From assembly GCF_013085465.1 (NCBI RefSeq), contig NZ_CP049838.1, positions 372,001 to 436,000 on the forward strand: a stretch of 64,000 bases of DNA. The letters run 5' to 3'. Below the pieces are notes generated by a model. The model saw only the letters and a program-made list of their open reading frames with translations, searched no databases and was not told where the DNA came from. The number at the start of each line of letters is the position of its first letter. Position 1 is the first letter of the stretch. Made by a program: the position numbers and the translations under genes. Source of the DNA: Streptomyces asoensis. Lineage in GTDB: Bacteria; Actinomycetota; Actinomycetes; Streptomycetales; Streptomycetaceae. This document shows, piece by piece, positions 25,664 to 34,185 of this stretch.

Positions 25664-27406
25664 ATGACGAGGAGACCGGCACGATTCCTCCCACGACGAC
25701 GCCAGTCGTCACGGCCGCGACGGAGACTGACGGCACTCCTGCTGGCGATTGTCCTGCTGCCACTGGTGCCCGCCACAGCACAGGCCGACGATCCGCCCTT
25801 ACCTCCCCCGAGCGCTCCGGCCGCCCGCAGTGCGGTGGCGGCCATGCAGCCCGGCTGGAACCTCGGCAACACCTACGACGCCATCCCCGACGAGACATCC
25901 TGGGGCAACCCGCCTGTGACCAGGGCGCTCCTGAAGAAGGTCAAGTCGCAGGGGTTCAAGAGCATCCGTCTGCCCGTCACCTGGGGCATCCACCAGGGCG
26001 CGGCGCCCGACCACAGGATCGATTCGGCCTGGATGGCGAAGGTGCGGCAAGTCGTCGAATGGGCCCTGGACGAAGACCTGTACGTGCTGCTCAACATGCA
26101 CCACGACTCCTGGATGTGGGTCAACAACCTCTCGACGGATCACGACACCGTGCTCGCCCGCTTCAGCGCCACCTGGACGCAGATCGCGGCCGAGTTCCGC
26201 GACGAACCATCGAGGCTCGTGTTCGAGAGCATCAACGAGCCTACGTTCAGTGGCACTTCGGGTGACGACGAGAACTACCGGCTGCTGGCCGAGCTCAACC
26301 GCGTGTTCCATCGGATCGTGCGGGAGTCCGGTGGCAGGAACGCCGCCCGCCTGCTCGTGCTGCCGACCCTGTACACGAACGCCGACCAGGGTCGGCTCGA
26401 CGCACTGGCCACCGAACTGACCTCCCTGCGCGATCCCATGGTCGCCACGACGATCCACTTCTACGGCTGGTGGCCGTTCAGCGTGAACATCGCCGGCTAC
26501 ACCAAGTTCGACACCACCTCCGAGCAGGACCTCACCAGCACCTTCGACCGCGTGTACGACGCCTTCGTCGAGCGGGGCATCCCGGTCGTCATCGGGGAGT
26601 ACGCCCTGCTCGCCTACGACCACAACCGTCCCGGCATCATCGAACGGGGTGAGGTGCGCAAGTACTTCGAGTTCCTGGGCGACTACGCCCGCCGACACAA
26701 GCTCACCACCATGCTGTGGGACGCCGGTCAGTTCCTGAACCGCAACACGCTGCAATGGCGGGACCCAGAGCTGTTCGCCCAGATCAAGTCGAGCTGGACC
26801 ACACGGTCGGGAACCGCCTCCAGCGACACGGTGTTCCTCCCGAAGTCGAGTGCCGTCACGAGCCAGGTACTCACGCTCAACCCCCACGGCACCGACTTCC
26901 AGGGCCTGCGGCGCGGCTCCCGCAACCTTCTACGGGGCAAGGACTACACCGTTTCCGGCGACCAGCTCACGCTGACGGCCGCCGCTCTCACCGAGTTGGC
27001 AGGCGACCGGACGTACGGGGTCGGTGCAACGCTGGAAGCCCGGTTCTCCCGAGGGGTCCCGTGGCGCATCGATGTGATCACCTACGACGCCCCGGTCCTG
27101 TCGAGCGCCTCGGGCAGCACCGACGGCCTGAGCATCCCCACCCGGTTCCGCGGGGACATGCTCGCGACCATGGAGGCCAGGTACGACGACGGGAGCAACG
27201 CGGGCCCGGCGAGCTGGACTTCGTACCAGCAGTGGGACACCGCCTTCACGGCGTACACCGGAGACTCGATCAAACTGACCTCCGACTTCTTCACCTCGCT
27301 GAAGGACGACTCCAGGGTGACGCTCACCTTCCACTTCTGGAGCGGCGCCTCGGCGACGTACCACGTCATCAAGACGGGCGGCACCGTCACCGGTACGACC
27401 GCCTGA
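25664..27406 (+). CDS. Secreted GH5 endoglucanase with C-terminal CBM_X2 and CBM46-like domains
   Basis: A 580-residue extracellular endo-beta-glucanase. Residues 1-42 are a signal peptide with many arginines and a LTALLLAIVLLPLV core. The GH5 TIM barrel (about 55-375) has WNLGNTYD, NMHHDSW, the acid/base Glu192 in ESINEPTFSG, and the nucleophile Glu312 in VVIGEYALLAYD. It is followed by an Ig-like X2 module (about 390-470: SSAVTSQVLTLNPHGTDFQG) and a beta-sandwich binding module resembling CBM46 (about 475-580), as in Bacillus Cel5B-type enzymes active on xyloglucan and cellulose. ATG 25664 follows GGAAGGTG. The GAAAGTTTC site upstream and the adjacent LacI-type regulator suggest induction by plant cell wall sugars. 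Confidence 0.93.
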   Translation: MTRRPARFLPRRRQSSRPRRRLTALLLAIVLLPLVPATAQADDPPLPPPSAPAARSAVAAMQPGWNLGNTYDAIPDETSWGNPPVTRALLKKVKSQGFKSIRLPVTWGIHQGAAPDHRIDSAWMAKVRQVVEWALDEDLYVLLNMHHDSWMWVNNLSTDHDTVLARFSATWTQIAAEFRDEPSRLVFESINEPTFSGTSGDDENYRLLAELNRVFHRIVRESGGRNAARLLVLPTLYTNADQGRLDALATELTSLRDPMVATTIHFYGWWPFSVNIAGYTKFDTTSEQDLTSTFDRVYDAFVERGIPVVIGEYALLAYDHNRPGIIERGEVRKYFEFLGDYARRHKLTTMLWDAGQFLNRNTLQWRDPELFAQIKSSWTTRSGTASSDTVFLPKSSAVTSQVLTLNPHGTDFQGLRRGSRNLLRGKDYTVSGDQLTLTAAALTELAGDRTYGVGATLEARFSRGVPWRIDVITYDAPVLSSASGSTDGLSIPTRFRGDMLATMEARYDDGSNAGPASWTSYQQWDTAFTAYTGDSIKLTSDFFTSLKDDSRVTLTFHFWSGASATYHVIKTGGTVTGTTA

Positions 27407-27589
27407 CCTCGTCGATCGCAGTTCTCTCCCCCACTCGGTCAGGCCCTCGTCGAACACCTCAGAATCCACCGGCGAAAGCAGCCCAGCCATGACCCGGGCC
27501 GTGATCCGCAGAACCCTCCTGAGCACGGCTTCCTGACCTGCTGTCACGGCTAGACGATCGGCGCGATCGCCTGCGCTGCTCAGGTCTGC

Positions 27590-27800
27590 GCGACGGTGAC
27601 CTCGCTGAGCGGATGTGGCGGATCCTGCTCTCGTCCCGGAGCTTCTTCAGCTCGCCGATCTGGTCCTCGAACGGGGTGTCGGGGTCGATGCGGTGCAGCT
27701 GGGACAGGTCGATCCGCTCCACGCGGAAACGGCGCAGGCTCATCTCGGCCTGCCGGCGCAGCCAGGTGGGGCGGCCGACGGGCGATCCGCCTCGACATGG
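27590..27800 (-). pseudogene. Aldo/keto reductase remnant A
   Basis: A fragment of about 65 codons from the middle of an aldo/keto reductase: WLRRQAEMSLRRFRVERIDL, then SQLHRIDPDTPFEDQIGELKKLRDE and, after a frameshift near 27612, LSEVTVAQT. The LHRID segment contains the region of the active-site His. Both ends are missing. The part between the GH5 stop and this fragment (27407-27589) contains nothing I recognise. Confidence 0.65.
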
Positions 27801-27899
27801 CCGCCCATGACCAGTCCTCACAGACGGATCCGGGACAAGACCGTGCCGAGGCCGAGGCGCAGGATGCGGTCGAACCGCAGTACTGGCGTCCGCCACCCA

Positions 27900-28380
27900 C
27901 GGCCCTCGAATTTCGCCGGCCAAGGTTGTCGGGGTCGGGCCGCCGCGTACTCCGGTGTCCAGTGCGTCGAGGGCGGCCACGTCGTCGAGTGTGAGCGCGA
28001 AGTCGAAGAGGACCGATGTTCTCCGCGATGCGGTGTGGCTTGACGGACTTCGGGATGACCGAGAGGCCGTGTTCGAGGTGCCGGCGAAGGATGACCTGGG
28101 CCGGGGTCTTGCTGTACTTCGCGGCGAGTTCGGTGACGGCCGGGGTCCTGGAGAGGGTTCTTGACCGCGTGGGGGTCGCCGGCCCTGTAGACGTTCACCC
28201 CGCCGATGGGCGACCAGGACTGGGTGACTATGCCGTGCCGGGCGTTCGCCTCGCGTACCTCGGACTGGATGAAGTACGGGTGCAACTCGACCTGGTTGAC
28301 CGCGGGCACGACGTCGGTGCGGTCGATGAGGTTCTTCAGGTGGTCGGGGTTGGTCTGAACCAGTGACCGTCCTTCGGCCG
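27900..28380 (-). pseudogene. Aldo/keto reductase remnant B with frameshifts
   Basis: A second, distinct aldo/keto reductase fragment covering the C-terminal half: TNPDHLKNLIDRTDVVPAVN, then QVELHPYFIQSEVREANARH and SWSPIGGVNVYRAGDP. After this the similarity hops between frames (ELAAKYSKTPAQVILR, then GLSVIPKSVKPHRIAENIG) and is lost near 27920. At least two frameshifts and no start. It lies beside fragment A, so this 0.9-kb gap is a graveyard of reductase genes. Confidence 0.7.
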
Positions 28381-28434
28381 AGGCAGTCGGCAAACCTGTG
28401 GCAGATCGGCACCGCCCTGGGTCAGGATGCGGTC

Positions 28435-29070
28435 ATGCGTGATGTCCGGAGCGATCCCGAGTTGCAGGTTTTGGTTCGGCGGTTCGTCACACCTGATCGG
28501 CGATACAGTCGGTTGGGTGGGAGCGTTCACCGGCTAGGCCCGGTCGAGCGCTCCGCGTTTGTGCGGGATCTGGCTCAGGCCGCCTACGAGATCACTCCCG
28601 CGGAGCTCGGCATCCTCTTTGAGGGTGGCTGGCGCGAGCGCAAGACTGCCGCCTGGCTGGTAGCCGTGGCCCACAGGACCGAGTTCCGCGACCTGATCGG
28701 CCGGCTTCTGCTGGCCAGCGGAGGGCCGTATGCGGGCGCGGCGTACTGTGTCGCCCTTGCGAAGTTCGGCACTGCGGCGGATGCCGAACTGCTCAGCGCC
28801 TACCTTGATCACTACTTGTCACGTCCCGACCTCGCCTACGACCAGCCAATCGTCCTCGGGACGCTCCTGTATCTCGATGGGGTGCTCGGCTCCGAGTCCG
28901 CATCGCGGTTCATTGCCCCGGGAGGCCCCTGGGACCGGTGGCTCGAAGCCCGGGTCGTGGCGGCCCTCGACCCGCAGAACTACCAGCAGGCCATGCAGCA
29001 ACTCTGCGCTTTCGTCGACGAGACCGCTGAGGCCTTCGCACCGCTGAATCATGGGCGCCAACAGTCATGA
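28435..29070 (+). CDS. DUF6000 family protein
   Basis: A 211-residue cytoplasmic, mostly helical protein. The segments RRFVTPDRRYSRLGG, AAYEITPAELGILFEGGWRERKTAAWLVAV and GGPYAGAAYCVALAKFGTA, followed by a DHYLSRPDLAYDQ motif and LGTLLYLDGVLG, match the DUF6000 proteins common in Streptomyces; the repeat-like helices suggest a HEAT-like solenoid used for protein binding. The ATG at 28435 is chosen because the conserved part starts within a few residues and AGGA lies 8 bp before. The stop overlaps the start of a DUF5958 gene by 4 bp. Functions of both families are unknown. Confidence 0.75.
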   Translation: MRDVRSDPELQVLVRRFVTPDRRYSRLGGSVHRLGPVERSAFVRDLAQAAYEITPAELGILFEGGWRERKTAAWLVAVAHRTEFRDLIGRLLLASGGPYAGAAYCVALAKFGTAADAELLSAYLDHYLSRPDLAYDQPIVLGTLLYLDGVLGSESASRFIAPGGPWDRWLEARVVAALDPQNYQQAMQQLCAFVDETAEAFAPLNHGRQQS

Positions 29071-29510
29071 CCGAACGAGACGTCATCCTCAACGAACTCG
29101 CCCAGGGCCTGCGCCCGATGTCACAGGGCATCGAGTGGTTCGACATACACGGCCCGCGGGAGCAGGCCGAGTTACTCCTGTTCCTGCGCCATCACTGCAT
29201 GCAGGCCCGCGCCGTCACCGAAGACGGACCGGAGAGCATCCGCCGTGCCGGGCTGCGCCCAACGCACACGCCTGCGGTTCTGATCACCTGTGGCCCGATC
29301 GACCAGCAACTGGGGAAGATCGCCGGCCTCACCCCTGCCGACGAACGCCGCAAGGCGTTCCGGCTGCTGGTCGCAGTACTCGCGGTCGCGGACGAACGGC
29401 GCCGCGAACGCTTCTGCTCCGGCGGATGCGGTCACTGGTGGCACAGCCTGCATTCGGCGGGTGATGACGATTCCCCGCCTCACGAGCCGGCCTTCCCGCT
29501 CAGATGTTGA
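29067..29510 (+). CDS. DUF5958 family protein
   Basis: A 147-residue protein of a family widespread in actinomycetes. Characteristic segments are ILNELAQGLRPMSQGIEWFD, MQARAVTEDGPESIRRAGLR, PTHTPAVLITCG and the C-terminal DERRKAFRLLVAVLAVADERRRERFC with a CSGGCGHWWH motif that could bind a metal through Cys and His. It is cytoplasmic. Its ATG overlaps the DUF6000 stop (ATGA), so the two are made together and possibly act in one complex. The gene ends inside the tail of the convergent membrane-protein gene by 11 bp. Function is unknown. Confidence 0.82.
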   Translation: MTERDVILNELAQGLRPMSQGIEWFDIHGPREQAELLLFLRHHCMQARAVTEDGPESIRRAGLRPTHTPAVLITCGPIDQQLGKIAGLTPADERRKAFRLLVAVLAVADERRRERFCSGGCGHWWHSLHSAGDDDSPPHEPAFPLRC

Positions 29511-29838
29511 TCAGCGCCCAGACCGCCCGGACGATGGTGACCACAGCCGTCACGATGGCCACCGTGCCGAGGGTGACCCCGGCCCCCGCCCGGTTGCGGC
29601 AGGCTCCCTCGTCGCCGCGCATGCGTCGCAGGGCGATGGCTCCTGAGACAACCGCCCAAACCCCCAGGGGCAGGACGAAGTAGACAGGGAAGTAGCGGAG
29701 CTGGTTCGGGACCGACTCCGGAAGCACGGGGCAGCCGATGGCCACGACAGCCATGCTGCCCAGCATGAGTGACCACGCGCCGGTCAACTGCGGGCGAGCC
29801 TCTTCTTCCAACGGGTCGATCTGGTGTGCGGAACTCAT
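29500..29838 (-). CDS. Small integral membrane protein
   Basis: A 112-residue protein with about three membrane segments: LMLGSMAVVAIGCPVLP, FPVYFVLPLGVWAVVSGAIAL and VTLGTVAIVTAVVTIVRAVW. Between the second and third is a short basic loop RRMRGDEGACRNRAG, resembling the small DUF4190-like membrane proteins of actinomycetes. There is no ribosome binding site before the ATG at 29838, but TAGCCT about 12 bp upstream would fit a leaderless transcript. It ends convergently 11 bp into the DUF5958 gene. Function unknown. Confidence 0.7.
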   Translation of the reverse strand: MSSAHQIDPLEEEARPQLTGAWSLMLGSMAVVAIGCPVLPESVPNQLRYFPVYFVLPLGVWAVVSGAIALRRMRGDEGACRNRAGAGVTLGTVAIVTAVVTIVRAVWALINI

Positions 29839-29971
29839 GGTCGAAGGCTAGGCGGGGGACGATGTGCTCCGCCTCGGCGCGGCTACCCAGGTGAGCGTGA
29901 GTACGCCGAGTCGATCCCACTCCGCATGGGTCAGATCCTCACGGGCCGTACCGCCGGCCTGAGTCGGGTGT

Positions 29972-30886
29972 TCAGCGCGTGGGAGTCAGTTCTGCCGCCT
30001 GCTGAGGCTGCTCCTCCACATGCGCCGCAGGCCCGCCGAACCATGCCACCGCGACCGCGCCTGCCACCGCCAGGACGAAGCCGAGCATCGCCATCCAGGC
30101 GAGACCAGCCCGTGAGGCGTCGCCGAGCCACAGCACGCCGATTGCGCCGGGCAACACGGTCTCGCCGACGACCAGGGCCGCCGTGGCCCCGTTGACCGAA
30201 CCGATCTGCAAGGCGACGGTATGCAGGTACATCCCACCTACGCCGGCCGTCACGATCGCGTACAGGGCGGGATCCGTCAGCACGGCGGCCGGATCGAAGG
30301 GGGTGACGCCGTTCAGGACACGGACGCCCACGCCGAGCGCGCCGAAACCGAGTCCGGACAGCAGTCCGGCAAGGATCGCGGCGCGGGGACCGAGGAGGCG
30401 TACCGCGAGCGTGCCGCCCACCATCAGAGCAAGCGAGATCGCCAGGAGCCACCAGTGCGTGGCGATCGGGACGCCGTGTCCACCGCCCTCCTCCCCCGCC
30501 GCCGTCGCGAGCAGAACGAGCGCCACGCAGACCACGCCGATGGACGTCCACTCGGCGCGAGTCAGCCGGATACGGAGGAGCCTGACGCTCAGCACGGCGG
30601 TGATGATCAGGTTGGCGCTGATCACGGTTTGCGAGAGGAACAGCGGCAGTAGCCGAGCAGCCAGTGCCCCCAGTGCGAAGCCCACGAAGTCCAGGACGGT
30701 ACCGACGACGAATTCCCAGGTCATCGCGGCCTTCGCGGTGGAGGAGAGGCTGGGCCCCCCGTACTGGGTGCTGGCAGTGGTGGCCGCACCGCTCCGCGCG
30801 GATCTGCGGGACCCGATGGCTTGCAGGACTGATCCTGTGCCGTAACAGACGGATGCCGCAACGGCTGTCAGCAAGCCGATCAACAC
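29972..30886 (-). CDS. DMT-superfamily membrane transporter (NIPA/EamA-like)
   Basis: A 304-residue membrane protein with about nine predicted helices. It starts with VLIGLLTAVAASVCYGTGSV and has an alanine-rich second segment, FVVGTVLDFVGFALGALAA, and paired helices up to FVLAVAGAVAVAWFGG, the two-repeat pattern of drug/metabolite transporters. The family includes exporters of amino acids and nucleosides. GTG at 30886 is chosen because it is preceded by ACGGAG at correct spacing; an upstream ATG at 30925 gives an unsupported polar extension. It stands alone; the substrate is unknown. Confidence 0.82.
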   Translation of the reverse strand: MLIGLLTAVAASVCYGTGSVLQAIGSRRSARSGAATTASTQYGGPSLSSTAKAAMTWEFVVGTVLDFVGFALGALAARLLPLFLSQTVISANLIITAVLSVRLLRIRLTRAEWTSIGVVCVALVLLATAAGEEGGGHGVPIATHWWLLAISLALMVGGTLAVRLLGPRAAILAGLLSGLGFGALGVGVRVLNGVTPFDPAAVLTDPALYAIVTAGVGGMYLHTVALQIGSVNGATAALVVGETVLPGAIGVLWLGDASRAGLAWMAMLGFVLAVAGAVAVAWFGGPAAHVEEQPQQAAELTPTR

Positions 30887-31042
30887 GATTTGCTCCGTTC
30901 CTGATGGGCACCGACTCAGCGCCATCTCGGTTGACGAGACGGCTTATGGCCATGGAGCGTTGCCTCGCTGTCCTCTTCGCCGCCCGCCCGTTCCGTAACC
31001 GGGGTGGCGGCGGGACGGAGGACGTCATGCGGGTCGGCACGA

Positions 31043-31431
31043 TCAGCACCTGATCAAGGCCATGGTGAGGCGCAGCGTCAGCTCGGCGGGCGCCGTGGGC
31101 AGCGGGCCCATCTCCCCATAGTCTCCAGCGACGCCCTCAAGTCGCCGACGAGAGTGAGCTCGAGAGCGGCACCACGGCAGATCTGCTGACCTGCCGCCGC
31201 CTGAATCTCCATCGTCCGCACCGTGCGGTCGGGCATCGCCCAGGGGGTGTTCAGCACGCCCATCCCGGCCGACGCGGTCCGGGCCGTTCTGATCATGGGT
31301 CAGGGGGTGGCCAACTGGTACCGGGCGACGGCCCTCTCGGCGCTGCGGAGATCGCCGAGCGGCACGTCCTTCTCTGCCTCGGCACGGTGGGCTGCGCGGA
31401 GGCGGCCGAACGCGCCCGTTCTGACTTCTCG
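31043..31431 (-). other. Unrecognised coding-like remnants downstream of the oxidoreductase
   Basis: Directly after the oxidoreductase stop, the same frame continues for 43 codons (GAFGRLRAAHRAEAEKDVPL, then GDLRSAERAVARYQLATP) to a TGA at about 31301. Three bases later an ATG opens TASAGMGVLNTPWAMPDRTV, EIQAAAGQQICRGAALELTL and DLRASLETMG, and after a frame change near 31115 a tail EMGPLPTAPAELTLRLTMAL follows. The residue composition and helix patterns look like real protein, not shadow sequence, but I do not recognise a family. It may be one decayed gene, such as a helical regulator. Confidence 0.35.
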
Positions 31432-32421
31432 TCACGGCACCGTGATCACGGCTTTGCCGCGCGCATGTCCCCGTTCCAGGTGCCGCACGCCCTCGGCCGT
31501 GTCGGCCAGGGTGTAGGTCCGGCCGATCACCGGGGTGAGCCTGCCCGCCTCGATGAGCGCGGTGACGGCGAGCAGGTCCTCCCGGGTCGGTCCGGCCGGG
31601 GCCGACGGGAGGATCGTGCGGAGCTGTTGCCCGACGAACCCGTTGACCGCGATCACCCGGAGCATGGAACCCACCGCACCGAACGCCCGGCCGGGCGAGC
31701 CGCCGCCGTTGGCCACGAGTGTGCCTGTCGGGGTGAGGGCCCGGCGCAGCCGGGTCAGCGGATGGTTGCCGACGTTGTCCAGGATCACGTCGTAGCGCTC
31801 GCGTCCTTCCGTGAAGTCCTCCCGGGTGCGGTCGACGATGTGCGCGGCGCCGAGTGAGCGCACCAGATCGACGTTGGCGGTGCTGCACACCCCTGTGACC
31901 TCCGCGTCCAGGGCCACCGCGATCTGCACGGCGAACGTCCCGACACCGCCGGCGGCTCCGTTGACCAGCACCCGCTGTCCCGCCCGCACCCGGCCCACGG
32001 TCCGGATGCCACGCAGGGCGGTCACCGCCGCCATCGGCACCGCCGCGGCCTGCTCGAAGGTCAGGCCCGCAGGCTTGGGGACCAGGAGATCCGCGGTGGT
32101 GCGCGCGTACTCGGCGAAGGAGCCGTGGCAGAAGCCCAGTACCTCGTCGCCCGGCCGGAGGCCTCGTACGTCGGCGCCGACCGACTCGACCTGTCCGGCG
32201 ACGTCGATGCCGGCCACCCGGCACTTCGGCCGCGTCAGCCCCACGCCCCCCATCAGCCGCGCCACATAGGGATCGCCGCGCAGCATGTGCCAGTCGTAGG
32301 GGTTCAGCGCGGCGGCGCGTACCCGTACCGACACCTGGTCGGCCGAGATCTCGGGCCGGTCGGTGTCCACCAACTCCAGGATGTCCGGCGGGCCGAACCG
32401 CTCCTGCACGATCGCCTTCAT
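31432..32421 (-). CDS. Zinc-independent medium-chain oxidoreductase (NADP quinone reductase-like)
   Basis: A 329-residue MDR-superfamily protein. The GroES-like N-terminal domain starts MKAIVQERFGPPDILELVDT and has AALNPYDWHMLRGD, typical of quinone oxidoreductases without structural zinc. The Rossmann motif is VLVNGAAGGVGTFAVQIA (about 147-164), followed by EVTGVCSTANVDLVRSLGA and DVILDNVGNHP. The C-terminal RTYTLADTAEGVRHLERGHARGK is the usual end. It reduces quinones, enones or aldehydes using NADPH in the cytoplasm. ATG 32421 follows GAGGGGG. Upstream lie twin 17-bp palindromes and a TetR gene on the same strand, so expression is probably released by an electrophile or similar signal. Confidence 0.9.
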   Translation of the reverse strand: MKAIVQERFGPPDILELVDTDRPEISADQVSVRVRAAALNPYDWHMLRGDPYVARLMGGVGLTRPKCRVAGIDVAGQVESVGADVRGLRPGDEVLGFCHGSFAEYARTTADLLVPKPAGLTFEQAAAVPMAAVTALRGIRTVGRVRAGQRVLVNGAAGGVGTFAVQIAVALDAEVTGVCSTANVDLVRSLGAAHIVDRTREDFTEGRERYDVILDNVGNHPLTRLRRALTPTGTLVANGGGSPGRAFGAVGSMLRVIAVNGFVGQQLRTILPSAPAGPTREDLLAVTALIEAGRLTPVIGRTYTLADTAEGVRHLERGHARGKAVITVP

Positions 32422-32488
32422 CGAGTCGCCCCCTCGTTTGCGGCATCGATGGCCGAGGAGCCCACAGCAGATGCCTTTCGGCACGGCG

Positions 32489-32538
32489 GGTGTACGCCGT
32501 ACACCTCTGTCAGGCACGGTAGGTGTACGGCGTACACC
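32489..32538. promoter_or_regulatory. Twin 17-bp TetR-type operators
   Basis: GGTGTACG-C-CGTACACC at 32489-32505 and GGTGTACG-G-CGTACACC at 32522-32538 are perfect palindromes apart from the central base. Their centres are 33 bp apart, about three helical turns, so dimers would bind on the same DNA face. They lie between the TetR gene (ends 32581) and the oxidoreductase start (32421), which is the expected place for repression of the latter. Confidence 0.82.
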
Positions 32539-32580
32539 CGTCAAGAGGGAAGGCAAGGAGAAGGCGACAGGGAGGGACCG

Positions 32581-33285
32581 TCAGGTCGTGCCCAGGAGTC
32601 GTTCGAGGCCGTCCAGTGTCAGGTCCAGCGCGAACTCGAACTCGAACTGGTCGTCGCAGCCCGCGCCGACCACGGACTCCGGATCATGCGCGACCGCCAT
32701 GGCCAGTTCGGTGATGTGCGGGTAGCGCGCGGCCATCTCCTCGGGCGGCATCGCGTCCGGATCGGGATCACGACCGTCGGCACTGTCCTCGAACAGCTCC
32801 TGGGAGAAGCCCAGCAGACGGCTGCCCATGACATGCATCGCGTGATGGACCAGGTGGACCGAGAACCCCCCGGCCCGGAAGATCCCGATCATCGAGTCCA
32901 GGTACGCCATCACCGCGGGGGTCGGAGTGGTCCGCGCCTTCGTCCGCGACTCGATGACCGCGGGCGCCCACGGGTGGCGCAGCAGCATGCCGCGGGCCGA
33001 CAGCACCCGCCGCCGCACGGTGGTCTTCCAGTCGGTGTCCTCGGCCGGTGGATCGATCTCGTCCATGAGGACGTCGATCATGCCGTCCAGCAGCTCGTTC
33101 TTGTTGGCCACGTGCTTGTACAGCGCCATCGGCACGACGCCGAGCGCCTGGGCGATGTTGCGCATGCTGAGCGCGTCGACTCCGCCTTCGTCGGCCAGCG
33201 TGACGGCGGCACTCAGCACCCGTCCCCTGCTCAGCGGCGGGCGGGACTGCGCGGCGACGACCGCCTTCGTCGTGATCTCCACCAT
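32581..33285 (-). CDS. TetR-family repressor with TetR_C domain
   Basis: A 234-residue regulator. The N-terminal helix-turn-helix is VTLADEGGVDALSMRNIAQA with LGVVPMALYKHVANKNELLD, the form found in TetR proteins of class TetR/ActR-like. The C-terminal half (about 80-230) is the TetR_C ligand pocket, with RHPWAPAVIESRTKA and a long helix YLDSMIGIFRAGGFSVHLVH. The start at 33285 overlaps a GGAG, and a GTG one codon later is possible. The twin palindromes right after the gene and before the oxidoreductase are its probable targets. The ligand cannot be inferred. Confidence 0.88.
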   Translation of the reverse strand: MVEITTKAVVAAQSRPPLSRGRVLSAAVTLADEGGVDALSMRNIAQALGVVPMALYKHVANKNELLDGMIDVLMDEIDPPAEDTDWKTTVRRRVLSARGMLLRHPWAPAVIESRTKARTTPTPAVMAYLDSMIGIFRAGGFSVHLVHHAMHVMGSRLLGFSQELFEDSADGRDPDPDAMPPEEMAARYPHITELAMAVAHDPESVVGAGCDDQFEFEFALDLTLDGLERLLGTT

Positions 33286-33309
33286 CTCCTCTGCCGTTCG
33301 ACGACGCCG

Positions 33310-34125
33310 TCAGGGCGCCGGGCGGGACAACAGCGTATGCGTGAAGGGGGTGACGGGGCGTTCGAGGCGCTCGCCGTCCACCGTGATGTCGACCGCCTCG
33401 TTGTAGAAGGCGAGCAGCTCGCCGATGGCGGCCACGGCGGGCACCGGAGTGGGGTAGCTCCACACGATGTCGGGCGGGACGTCCGCCTCGCCGGTCCAGG
33501 ACCAGTACGTGGCGGTGCCCTTGTAGGGGCAGCCGGTGCGGTGGTCCGTAGGGGTGAGCAGGTCGAGGCGGATGTCCTCGCGGGGGATGTAGTAGCGGGT
33601 GGGCAGGCCGGTCTCGAAGAGGAGGACCGGGCGGCGGGTGTCGGCGACGACCGTGCCGTCGATCTCGATCCGGACGTGTCGGCTGCCGGGCAGGGCGTCG
33701 ACCCGTTTGTGCGGGTCGCGGGGGTGGATGAAGATCTCCTCCTCTTCCTCGTACCAGTGGTCGAGTCCCCTGCCCGTGCGCCGGAACCACTCGAAGGCGA
33801 TATGACCGGCCAGGTCCTCGGCGGGGAAGGTCCAGGCCGCGTTCTCCAGCAGCTCGCCGTCCACTTCGAGGTCGTAGAAGATCCGCGAACCCGTGTGGGT
33901 GCCGACCGGCGGGTTCTTCGCCGGCCGCAGCAGGTCCTCGCGCACCTCCTCGCGCGGGAAGGCGTACAACGGCACCGGCACTCCGGGCTCCCACACATAG
34001 ACGGGATGCCGACTGTCGACGACGGTGAACTCGCCCTTGCGGCCCCGGACCCAGCGCGGGCCGGGCTCCCAGAGGAGACCTTCAGGGGTGGTACGTACGG
34101 AGTCGGCGGTGCTGAGCCTGGTCAT
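33310..34125 (-). CDS. DUF427 (Nucleotidyltransferase-like beta-fold) protein, two tandem domains
   Basis: A 271-residue cytoplasmic protein with two DUF427 domains. The first contains DSRHPVYVWEPGVPVPLYAFPREEV and VDGELLENAAWTFPAEDLAG; the second repeats the pattern as TRRPVLLFETGLPTRYYIPREDI, then TGCPYKGTATYWSW, and VWSYPTPVPAVAAIGELLAFYNE. DUF427 proteins are small beta-rich proteins without a proven activity. GGAGGAAAC precedes the ATG at 34125. It follows the GH43 gene by 60 bp on the same strand, but may be only an operon passenger, since other DUF427 genes are not linked to sugars. Confidence 0.88.
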   Translation of the reverse strand: MTRLSTADSVRTTPEGLLWEPGPRWVRGRKGEFTVVDSRHPVYVWEPGVPVPLYAFPREEVREDLLRPAKNPPVGTHTGSRIFYDLEVDGELLENAAWTFPAEDLAGHIAFEWFRRTGRGLDHWYEEEEEIFIHPRDPHKRVDALPGSRHVRIEIDGTVVADTRRPVLLFETGLPTRYYIPREDIRLDLLTPTDHRTGCPYKGTATYWSWTGEADVPPDIVWSYPTPVPAVAAIGELLAFYNEAVDITVDGERLERPVTPFTHTLLSRPAP

Positions 34126-34185
34126 GTCCGTTTCCTCCCTCGAGCGCTCCGCTCCTCCTCCGGGTTCCCCGAACGTGGAACGCTC

